DNA from: an uncultured Lewinella sp.
GTDB taxonomy: Bacteria; Bacteroidota; Bacteroidia; Chitinophagales; Saprospiraceae
Reading direction: 5' to 3'
Assembly: GCA_913057785.1 (NCBI GenBank)
Contig: CAJXPD010000097.1
Span: 1 to 33,874, forward strand
Length of the DNA: 33,874 nucleotides
Below the pieces are notes generated by a model that worked only from the letters and a program-made list of their open reading frames with translations, was not told where the DNA came from and ran no database searches. The translations under genes and the position numbers were made by a program. This document shows positions 1 through 6,984 of the stretch, in pieces (position 1 is the stretch's first letter; each line of letters begins with the position of its first letter).

Positions 1-1
1 G

Positions 2-793
2 CATTCTAAATTGGCTTTGGTACGTCGATTAGAGTCCAACCATGAAAGGATGTACGCCTATCTGTCAACTGGAAACTTTCATGAGGATACTGCTAAGCTC
101 TACACCGACATGGGCTTATTTACAGCGGATAAACGCATAGTGAGCGAGGTTGCTAGAGTATTTTCCTATCTAGAAACAGTCAAGCAACCACCTCAACCCT
201 TTAAGCATCTGCTAGTCGGGCAATTTAATTTGCGAGAAGGGTTGGAATCCTTAATAGACTTTGAGATTCGTAAAGCAAAGGCTGGGAAATCAGCTAAGAT
301 CATCCTTAAGATGAATAGCTTGCAGGATCCGACTATGATCAAAAAACTATACGAAGCAAGTCAAGCTGGTGTGACCATTAAGTTGATTGTCAGGGGGATA
401 TGCTGCTTGGTTCCAGGGGTTAAAGGCCTGAGTGAAAAAATTGAAGCCATCAGTATAGTCGACCGTTTTTTGGAACATAGTCGTGTCTTTATCTTCTCCC
501 ACGGGGGGCGTGAAAAGATCTACTTGTCTTCTGCAGACTGGATGGTTCGAAATCTTTCCTATCGGATCGAAACCTGCTTTCCCATTCTAGATGCCAAGTT
601 GCGCCGAGAAATCAAGGACTTCATCAATATCCAGCTGCGGGATAATGTGAAGTCGAGATTATTGGACGAGGACTCAAATAATGATTATTTTAAGAATGGT
701 AGCGATATGGCCATTCGTTCTCAAGTAGAAACCTACTATTACGTCAAGCGGAAGCTGGACAATCGATCCAAACAGCCGGGAAACCGGAAATAA
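2..793 (+). CDS. ppk1: Polyphosphate kinase 1, C-terminal part (5' end off window)
   Basis: Polyphosphate kinase makes polyphosphate reversibly from ATP and is usually membrane-associated. The frame is open to the left edge, so the TTG at 11 is internal and not a start. The first visible residues, HSKLALVRR, match the phosphorylated-histidine block of PPK1 (His435 region of the E. coli enzyme). Further along are STGNFHEDTAKLYTDMGL and LLVRG-like segments (here KLIVRGICCLVPG), then DRFLEHSRVFIF, which holds the second essential histidine (His592 equivalent), and YLSSADWM. Only about 264 residues of a roughly 700-residue protein are present, covering the two C-terminal phospholipase-D-like domains. 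The C terminus ends in a short Arg/Lys-rich tail. No intrinsic terminator is visible in the 170 nt that follow. The family call is very secure; the missing N-terminal domains cannot be judged. Confidence 0.96.
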   Translation, partial: HSKLALVRRLESNHERMYAYLSTGNFHEDTAKLYTDMGLFTADKRIVSEVARVFSYLETVKQPPQPFKHLLVGQFNLREGLESLIDFEIRKAKAGKSAKIILKMNSLQDPTMIKKLYEASQAGVTIKLIVRGICCLVPGVKGLSEKIEAISIVDRFLEHSRVFIFSHGGREKIYLSSADWMVRNLSYRIETCFPILDAKLRREIKDFINIQLRDNVKSRLLDEDSNNDYFKNGSDMAIRSQVETYYYVKRKLDNRSKQPGNRK

Positions 794-951
794 GCTAAGG
801 CAAGCTTGCAGACAAACCATGAATAGCTTTCCGAAATTGCCTATGCACAGGCAAAAGGGTAGTCTGTCGATATTTGCCTTTCCTTCATCCAAGAAGATAT
901 CATGCTCGGATAGTATGTGCTACTTTTGCTAGCAGAAAATTCAATTTAACC

Positions 952-1007
952 AAGTCGGGATCATGGGAGTGGAAGATGCAATGAATGCATCTTGTATAGC
1001 CCGACTT
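952..1007. repeat. Nested inverted repeat upstream of the DUF4836 gene
   Basis: An outer 8-bp stem AAGTCGGG (952-959) pairs perfectly with CCCGACTT (1000-1007). Inside it an inner 8-bp stem AAGATGCA (973-980) pairs with TGCATCTT (986-993) around the 5-nt loop ATGAA. There is no T-run after it, so it is not a typical terminator for ppk1. It ends 24 nt before the preferred ATG of the next gene. It may be a leader-RNA structure or a small palindromic element; function unknown. Confidence 0.55.
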
Positions 1008-1031
1008 TGTCCACAACCAAAAATTATCATT

Positions 1032-2549
1032 ATGAAGCGTTTCCGATTAAATTGGTTTCCACTTCTTGCTCTTCTCCTTTTTATTGTTTCCTGCCAAAGT
1101 GAGCACGATTATAAAAAAGATGCGCTCAAGTACATTCCGGATGATATCAATAGTCTGATGATTATCGATATGCCTGACCTGATGGCCAAAGCTGATTATG
1201 ATGCACTAATTCAATTGCCAGCGTACAAACGCTTTATCTTGGAGGCTGCCAATGAAAATCCCACTATAGCAAAGGTGCTGGAAGACCCACGTAGATCAGG
1301 TTTGGACGTAAACCAACACTTCTATCTTGCGATGCAGCAGGATTTCCTCAGCCAGCGTAGTCGAGGTTATAAGGGGTACCTAGCCTTCGTAGCAGCTGTT
1401 GAGGATAAGGAAGCCTTGGAGCACAATATGTCTGCCTTGGATATTCAGTTTGTCCCGGCTTCACAGAACTTTGGCTACTCAAAAGTGGAAGATATCCATA
1501 TCGTATGGAACGATGAAGTACTGATTATGGGGGCTGGTCCTCAGGAGTCAGCCTGGAAAAGAGACTTGGAAGCCTTTCTCAATACAACGCCTAAGAATAG
1601 CATAGCAAAGAATCGAAATCTGAAGAAGAGCTTAGAACAGGATTTCGACATTGCCAATTGGAGTCGTATTGACGCCATGTTGAAAGTTGACGACGAAAAT
1701 CTTTTTACTAGCCTTTTGGGCATTGACGAGGATGATCTGACGGATAACTATATCAATTCTTATTTGCACTTCCGAAAAGGTGAGGTGGAAGGCGAAAGCT
1801 ATTTCGACTTGAAACGCGGCCTTACCAATGATTTGCAGTTGCTCTTCAAGGATGAGGTGAAAACTAAATTTGGGAAGTTCATGCCTGGGGAAAACCTAGT
1901 CGGCATGATGGCTGCTGCAATCGATTTGAAAGGTATCAACCAGCTTTTAATCGAAAAGCATGTTAAAGGTGCTGGGATGCAGAAGTTAGACGAATTCGGT
2001 CTTTCTTTCGAAGACTTTGTCAGAGCCTTTAGCGGGGAAGTTGCGATTGCTTTGTATGCTACTCCTGAGGACGAAGCCACTCCGCTGGTAGTCCTACCGA
2101 TCGAAAAGAAAAAACGATTTGAAACCCTGCTAAATTTTGCCTTAGACAAGGAGATTTTGGTGGATTTAGGAAATGGTCGGTATGCGCTGGAAGCAAGATC
2201 TTATGATGACGGTATGCTGCTTCGAGTTGGTGACATGCTTTATATCAGCAACAGTGAGTATCTGTTAGATAAGATTGCCACAAATCGATTTGATAGAGGA
2301 GGGCAGACCATAGAGAACATGGCCAACCTGATGCCCGATAATATTGCCTCTGCTTATACCAGTAGCAATGGCATAGCGCTGATAGATGATGCCATAGAAG
2401 AAATGCCCTTCCAAGAATTCAAGATGATTGCCAATCGCAAGAAGGTAGCTTTCTTGATTAAAATGAAGGACGGAGATAGCAATGCGCTATGGCAGTTCTT
2501 TAATGAGATGAACAAGGTCTACCTTCGTGAAGGAGGAGATAAGAGCTAA
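1032..2549 (+). CDS. DUF4836-family lipoprotein
   Basis: An exported lipoprotein of about 505 residues with no known biochemical role. The ATG at 1032 is preferred over the in-frame ATG at 963. It starts directly with a signal peptide (MKRFRLNW followed by the hydrophobic stretch LLALLLFIVS) and a lipobox ending in Cys21. The upstream extension would bury that signal and lies within a nested inverted repeat. After the Cys comes QSEHDYKKDALKYIPDD, then a long mixed alpha/beta region. The early YIPDDINSLMIIDMPDLM block, with later segments such as NLVGMMAAAIDLKGI and AFSGEVAIAL, resembles DUF4836 proteins of Bacteroidota. The residues after the Cys are not clearly acidic, so surface display is not predicted. 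It is followed by a strong terminator, so it is probably monocistronic. Family call by recalled similarity, moderately sure. Confidence 0.75.
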   Translation: MKRFRLNWFPLLALLLFIVSCQSEHDYKKDALKYIPDDINSLMIIDMPDLMAKADYDALIQLPAYKRFILEAANENPTIAKVLEDPRRSGLDVNQHFYLAMQQDFLSQRSRGYKGYLAFVAAVEDKEALEHNMSALDIQFVPASQNFGYSKVEDIHIVWNDEVLIMGAGPQESAWKRDLEAFLNTTPKNSIAKNRNLKKSLEQDFDIANWSRIDAMLKVDDENLFTSLLGIDEDDLTDNYINSYLHFRKGEVEGESYFDLKRGLTNDLQLLFKDEVKTKFGKFMPGENLVGMMAAAIDLKGINQLLIEKHVKGAGMQKLDEFGLSFEDFVRAFSGEVAIALYATPEDEATPLVVLPIEKKKRFETLLNFALDKEILVDLGNGRYALEARSYDDGMLLRVGDMLYISNSEYLLDKIATNRFDRGGQTIENMANLMPDNIASAYTSSNGIALIDDAIEEMPFQEFKMIANRKKVAFLIKMKDGDSNALWQFFNEMNKVYLREGGDKS

Positions 2550-2580
2550 GCGATAAATTTAGTCTCAGTTATTCATCTGG

Positions 2581-2620
2581 AGCTAGTCCAAGCAGTAGTA
2601 AGCTTGGACTAGCTTTTTTT
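2581..2620 (+). terminator. Intrinsic terminator after the DUF4836 gene
   Basis: A perfect 13-bp stem, AGCTAGTCCAAGC (2581-2593) with GCTTGGACTAGCT (2602-2614), encloses an 8-nt loop and runs straight into seven T residues (2614-2620). It lies 32 nt after the stop codon at 2549. Confidence 0.92.
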
Positions 2621-2694
2621 GTTGCTGATTTCGTCACAAATTCGTGATACTATTGTGAAATTTGACCCATAACTTTGAGGATAAAAAAAACATT

Positions 2695-3756
2695 ATGCTG
2701 AATATCAAATGGTCTTTTCTGCTATTCATCATCAGCAGTTTTGTAGGCACGGCCGAACCCGTTGCTAAGATCCTGCCAATCACTGCAGAAGTTGGTAATC
2801 CCGTGGAACTAGGGAAAGTCAACTGGGAGAGAAGGCTAGAGAAAGGAATTAAGATGGCTGAATTCCAAAACAAGCCCATTTTCCTCCTATTTCAGGAGGT
2901 GCCAGGGTGCGCTACCTGCCGTTCCTATGGACATAATGTGTTGTCGCACCCCTTGATCGTGGAAGCTATCGAAGACCTATTCACACCGGTAGCCATATAT
3001 AATAATAAGGGTGGCGAAGATGCAAAGGTTTTAGCTTATTTCCGGGAGCCCTCTTGGAATAATCCAGTAGTAAGAATTATAGATACTGATAAGAAAGATA
3101 TTGTACAGCGTATCAGTGGTAATTACACCCCTCTGGGGGTAGTTCAATCCATGATTATTGCCTTGAAGCGATCTGGAAAAGAAGTTCCTTCTTATTTGCA
3201 ACTGCTTGAACAAGAGCTCTTCGCGAATCAACAGGGAACGGAGAAGGCTACCTTGTCCATGTACTGCTTTTGGACAGGTGAGAAAAACCTGGGAGCGTTA
3301 GAAGGTGTGATAGAGACACAACCTGGTTTTATGAACGGTCGAGAAGTGGTGCAGGTAGCCTTTGATCCTTCCTTAATCAGCTATGAACATTTGGTGGAAG
3401 AAGCCCAGAAGGCTCAGTGTGCCAGTCGCGTCTATGCTGATGCCTCAGATCAGAAGGAAAAGGCTAGGGCCATAGTAGGGAAATCGAAAGTTCAACCTTT
3501 AGGCAACTTTAGATTAGATAGCGAACCTAAATATTATATGTCTAAGACGGTCTACAAATATCTACCCATGACGGAAATCCAAGCCACGAAAGCTAACAGC
3601 CTGATTGGGCAGGGAAAGAAACCCGATGCCGTTTTATCTCCTCGGCAGATGGCCTTGCTTTCCTACATTCGTCAAAACCTAAACAAGAAATGGCCAGAGG
3701 CCATTGGTCAAGATCTGACCACGGCTTGGAATAAGGTGGATCAAATTAGATCTTAG
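2695..3756 (+). CDS. Exported thioredoxin-like / MsrA-like fusion protein
   Basis: A 353-residue exported protein combining two redox folds. ATG 2695 is chosen because it begins with a signal peptide (MLNIKWSFLLFIISSFVGTA); the in-frame TTG at 2662 adds only 11 polar residues. Residues about 40-165 are thioredoxin-like, with VPGCATC (Cys72 and Cys75) at the active site. Residues about 183-245 resemble peptide methionine sulfoxide reductase A: the usual GCFWG is replaced by YCFWTG (Cys191), followed by LEGVIETQPGF and GREVVQVAFDP, with a possible resolving Cys242. The C-terminal 100 residues are conserved-looking but unassigned. The VPGC motif recalls a thioredoxin-like family that often carries selenocysteine at this position (VPGU); here it is Cys. 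The likely role is repair or relay of oxidised thiols or methionines in the periplasm (inference). A terminator follows. Confidence 0.72.
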   Translation: MLNIKWSFLLFIISSFVGTAEPVAKILPITAEVGNPVELGKVNWERRLEKGIKMAEFQNKPIFLLFQEVPGCATCRSYGHNVLSHPLIVEAIEDLFTPVAIYNNKGGEDAKVLAYFREPSWNNPVVRIIDTDKKDIVQRISGNYTPLGVVQSMIIALKRSGKEVPSYLQLLEQELFANQQGTEKATLSMYCFWTGEKNLGALEGVIETQPGFMNGREVVQVAFDPSLISYEHLVEEAQKAQCASRVYADASDQKEKARAIVGKSKVQPLGNFRLDSEPKYYMSKTVYKYLPMTEIQATKANSLIGQGKKPDAVLSPRQMALLSYIRQNLNKKWPEAIGQDLTTAWNKVDQIRS

Positions 3757-3777
3757 TATAACTTACTGATAATAACC

Positions 3778-3794
3778 TAGCGCTTAGAGCGCTA
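3778..3794. repeat. Short hairpin TAGCGCT-tag-AGCGCTA
   Basis: A perfect 7-bp inverted repeat with a 3-nt loop, 22 nt after the stop of the thioredoxin/MsrA-like gene and just ahead of the larger hairpin at 3806. No T-run follows. It may help 3'-end formation or be chance. Confidence 0.45.
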
Positions 3795-3805
3795 AACAAC
3801 GGCAT

Positions 3806-3843
3806 GCCCTGACTATTCGCAAATGGATAGCCAGGGCAATTTT
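3806..3843 (+). terminator. Probable intrinsic terminator
   Basis: GCCCTG (3806-3811) pairs with CAGGGC (3832-3837). After one mismatch the stem continues with CTAT/ATAG, closing a small loop. It is followed by AATTTTA. The stem is imperfect and the T-run short, so it is weaker than the one at 2581, but it sits correctly after the stop at 3756. Confidence 0.7.
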
Positions 3844-3953
3844 AGTTGAGGGATGCGGGCGATTTTGAAAAGTTTTACTTTCTTTATAAGCCTAGTAGGC
3901 CCCAACCAATCAACATTTTCAACCATTCCTAACAACAAAACGAACCCACTCGC

Positions 3954-5279
3954 ATGAAAAGTAATCTTGTCTACTGGTCAATTACCGTGGCTATTGCCGG
4001 CTTTCTCTTCGGATTTGATACGGTAGTAATATCTGGTGCAAATCAACCCATTAAGGAGTTATGGGGCACCACTCCCTTATTCCACGGTTTTTTCATCATG
4101 TCTATGGCCCTCTGGGGTACAGTAGTCGGGGCACTATTTGCGGGAATCCCCAGTCAGAGATTAGGGCGTAAAAATACCTTGATTTGGATTGGAATACTAT
4201 TCTTCTTATCAGCAGTGGGTTCTGCTATTGCTTGGGATCCGTACAGCTTTTCCATCTTTCGCTTCATCGGTGGGTTGGGAGTAGGAGCTTCCTCCGTGGC
4301 CGCACCAGTATACATTTCAGAGATTTCTACCGAGAAGAACCGCGGGCAATTGGTGGCTTTGTACCAGTTCAATATCGTTTTGGGTATTTTCATAGCCTTC
4401 TTCTCCAATTACTTATTGAAAGGCTTTGACGGGGGGAATGATTGGCGATGGATGCTTGGGGTAGAGGCTATTCCAGCTTTGCTCTACACCCTCTTGGTGA
4501 TAGGAGTACCAAAGAGCCCTCGTTGGCTATTGTTGACAAAAGGAGACGAGGAAGGCGCCAAGGATATTTTATCTAGAATTGGCATCGCGGATGTCGCAGC
4601 TGAAATTGCAGCCATTAAGGACTCGGTTAAGTCGACGGTGCGGGAGAATATCTTTGTTCGAAAATATAGGACTCCGGTAATATTGGCCTTCTTGTTGGCC
4701 TTCTTTAACCAACTGTCGGGGATCAATTTTGTCTTGTACTACGCACCAGAAATCTTGGAAAAGGCTGGCCTAGCTTCCAAGGAATCTCTACAGAACTCCA
4801 TCGCAATTGGCGGTATTAATCTTGTTTTCACCTTGATTGGGATGTACTTGATCGATAGAATGGGAAGGAAGCAGTTGATGTTGATTGGCTCACTAGGCTA
4901 TATCATTAGCTTAGCTATGGTATCCTATGCCTACTACAGCGGAGCCAGCTCCACTTTCCTAATGACTTTTCTACTAGCCTTCATCGCTTCTCATGCCATT
5001 GGGCAAGGTGCCGTGATTTGGGTATTCATCTCCGAAATATTCCCTACTAAAGTCAGAGCTTTCGGGCAGGCCTGGGGGTCCGGCATCCATTGGATCTTCG
5101 CGGCTTTGATTACACTGCTCGGCCCCGTGGTGATAGATCTCTTTTCCGATAACCCTTGGCCAATCTTTGCCATGTTTAGTGGAATGATGGTACTACAACT
5201 ACTCTTCGTGCTATTTATGATGCCGGAGACCAAGGGGGTACCATTAGAAGAGTTAGAAAGAAGATTAATCAAAGATTAA
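3954..5279 (+). CDS. MFS sugar porter, probably for fructose or sucrose
   Basis: A 12-helix inner-membrane sugar:proton symporter of the sugar porter family (441 residues, normal length). Family motifs appear in order: GFLFGFDTVVISG at 16-28, RLGRK at 69-73 between helices 2 and 3, FRFIGGLGVG in helix 4, PKSPRWL at 186-192 at the end of helix 6, QLSGINFVLYYAP at 253-265 in helix 7, DRMGRK at 301-306, and PETKG near the C terminus. The Gln and Asn of the helix 7 motif line the sugar site in studied homologues. The stop codon lies 2 nt before the start of a GH32 gene, so the two are almost certainly co-transcribed and translationally linked. This context points to fructose, sucrose or short fructo-oligosaccharides as substrate (inference). 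The ATG at 3954 puts helix 1 right after the N terminus. Confidence 0.93.
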   Translation: MKSNLVYWSITVAIAGFLFGFDTVVISGANQPIKELWGTTPLFHGFFIMSMALWGTVVGALFAGIPSQRLGRKNTLIWIGILFFLSAVGSAIAWDPYSFSIFRFIGGLGVGASSVAAPVYISEISTEKNRGQLVALYQFNIVLGIFIAFFSNYLLKGFDGGNDWRWMLGVEAIPALLYTLLVIGVPKSPRWLLLTKGDEEGAKDILSRIGIADVAAEIAAIKDSVKSTVRENIFVRKYRTPVILAFLLAFFNQLSGINFVLYYAPEILEKAGLASKESLQNSIAIGGINLVFTLIGMYLIDRMGRKQLMLIGSLGYIISLAMVSYAYYSGASSTFLMTFLLAFIASHAIGQGAVIWVFISEIFPTKVRAFGQAWGSGIHWIFAALITLLGPVVIDLFSDNPWPIFAMFSGMMVLQLLFVLFMMPETKGVPLEELERRLIKD

Positions 5280-5281
5280 CT

Positions 5282-6898
5282 ATGAGCAATCGATTTACTG
5301 GCATTGTTTTTTGTGCTATTTTTGCGATCGTTTTTACGCAATGCCAAGATATGTCTAATGAAACCGAAACCATGGCTGCACCTGAACTATATCAGGAGCG
5401 GCACAGACCCCAAGTTCATTTTTCTCCCAAAGAGAAATGGATGAATGATCCCAATGGGATGGTCTTTTTTGAAGGAGAATACCACTTGTTTTACCAATAT
5501 TATCCCGATAGTACAGTTTGGGGGCCTATGCATTGGGGGCATGCTATCAGCACAGATTTGGTGCACTGGGAACATTTGCCGATTGCCCTTTATCCCGATT
5601 CCCTGGGGTATATCTTCTCCGGCAGTGCCGTAGTCGATTGGAAAAATACCAGTGGATTCGGAAGTGAAGAGAATCCTCCCCTCATAGCGATTTTCACCTA
5701 CCACGATATGGAGGGAGAAAGAGCGAAAACTTCTACCTTTCAATCACAAGCAATAGCTTATAGTAATGACAAGGGGCGAACCTGGATCAAGTATGAGGGA
5801 AATCCAGTGATCCCGAATCCTGGTATCCGAGACTTTCGGGATCCCAAAGTAATCTGGGACGAGAATTCGGAGCAGTGGGTAATGGTTTTTGCTGCTCAGG
5901 ACCAAGTCAAGATATATGGATCAAAGGACCTGAAGGAATGGCAGCATCTCAGTGACTTTGGTAAGGAATACGGGAGTCATGCTGGTGTCTGGGAGTGTCC
6001 AGACCTTTTTCCGCTTTATCTGGAAGAAGAAGACAAGACTTACTGGGTTTTGTTGCTAAGTATTAATCCTGGCGGGCCTAATGGAGGTTCAGCCACGCAA
6101 TATTTTATCGGAGATTTTGATGGAAAACGGTTCACCCTAGATGATCGTTTTCAACCTCAAGTAGACAAAATGGAATCGGGGGAAGAGCAAGCCGTGTGGT
6201 TGGATTATGGGCGTGATAACTATGCCGGTGTTACTTGGTCAGATATCCCGGAAGAAGACGGCCGGCGAATCTTCATCGGTTGGATGAGCAATTGGGACTA
6301 TGCGAGACTCGTCCCTACGGAAGCTTGGCGAAGTGCAATGACCTTGCCGCGCAATTTGACACTAGAAGCCACCGAGTCTGGGCCGCGCCTGCGGCAAGCT
6401 TGGGTGAGAGAGGTGGATAAGTTAGAAATTGAATCTAAGACTTTAGCCAATCAGACCGTAGAAGATACCATCAATCTGCTGACGCAAGCACAGGAAGAGG
6501 CCGTAGAAGCCCGATTGAAATTGCAGTTCAGATCCATTTCTGCTGGAATCACGAGCTTTGGAATCATGCTGGTCAGCGCTCAAGAAGACTATTATACTTT
6601 GGGCTACGATGCAAGCAAGCAACATTTCTTTAGCGATAGAAGATCCGCCGGAGATCACAGCTTCTCTGAGAAGTTTGCATCAGCTATTCATACGGCGCCG
6701 TACAAGTTGAAAGGAGAAGAAATGGACTTTGATATTATCATTGATCGCTCTTCTGTGGAATTGCTGGCAGCCAATGGAGCAGTAGCTTTGACGGACCTGG
6801 TATTTCCCAAGATGGACTTTCATAAGATCATCTTTTTCACGGATGATGGATCAGTGGAGGTCAGTGGTACTATTTCACCTTTACAGTCCATTTGGTAG
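5282..6898 (+). CDS. Glycoside hydrolase family 32 lipoprotein (invertase/levanase type)
   Basis: A retaining beta-fructosidase that splits terminal fructosyl bonds in sucrose, inulin or levan; 538 residues. A signal peptide with lipobox FTQC gives lipid-modified Cys21, so it acts at the envelope, not in the cytosol. The five-blade propeller spans about 42-370. It starts with WMNDPNG (53-59, nucleophile Asp56), continues with RDPK (186-189, transition-state stabiliser Asp187), and has WECPDLF with acid/base Glu238. The rest, about 395-538, is the usual GH32 beta-sandwich, including IIDRSSVELLA. All three catalytic residues are present. Exo versus endo preference and linkage cannot be read from sequence. 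It follows the sugar porter by 2 nt, which fits cleavage outside and import of fructose, glucose or sucrose. Residues after the Cys (QDMS) do not form a strong acidic export signal. Confidence 0.95.
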   Translation: MSNRFTGIVFCAIFAIVFTQCQDMSNETETMAAPELYQERHRPQVHFSPKEKWMNDPNGMVFFEGEYHLFYQYYPDSTVWGPMHWGHAISTDLVHWEHLPIALYPDSLGYIFSGSAVVDWKNTSGFGSEENPPLIAIFTYHDMEGERAKTSTFQSQAIAYSNDKGRTWIKYEGNPVIPNPGIRDFRDPKVIWDENSEQWVMVFAAQDQVKIYGSKDLKEWQHLSDFGKEYGSHAGVWECPDLFPLYLEEEDKTYWVLLLSINPGGPNGGSATQYFIGDFDGKRFTLDDRFQPQVDKMESGEEQAVWLDYGRDNYAGVTWSDIPEEDGRRIFIGWMSNWDYARLVPTEAWRSAMTLPRNLTLEATESGPRLRQAWVREVDKLEIESKTLANQTVEDTINLLTQAQEEAVEARLKLQFRSISAGITSFGIMLVSAQEDYYTLGYDASKQHFFSDRRSAGDHSFSEKFASAIHTAPYKLKGEEMDFDIIIDRSSVELLAANGAVALTDLVFPKMDFHKIIFFTDDGSVEVSGTISPLQSIW

Positions 6899-6984
6899 AT
6901 ATAGACTTATACGCATTGTCCAAAATTTACTATCTGGGTCATCGGTTTTGATACAGTTTTGCAGAGACCAAAAGATGTAGCAAG

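Noticed and set aside
674-892. 72-codon minus-strand frame at the ppk1 3' end
   Set aside because: It overlaps the end of ppk1 and has no coding signature.
963-1031. Upstream ATG extending the DUF4836 lipoprotein by 23 residues
   Set aside because: It would place residues before a perfect signal peptide and lies within the nested inverted repeat, so ATG 1032 is preferred.
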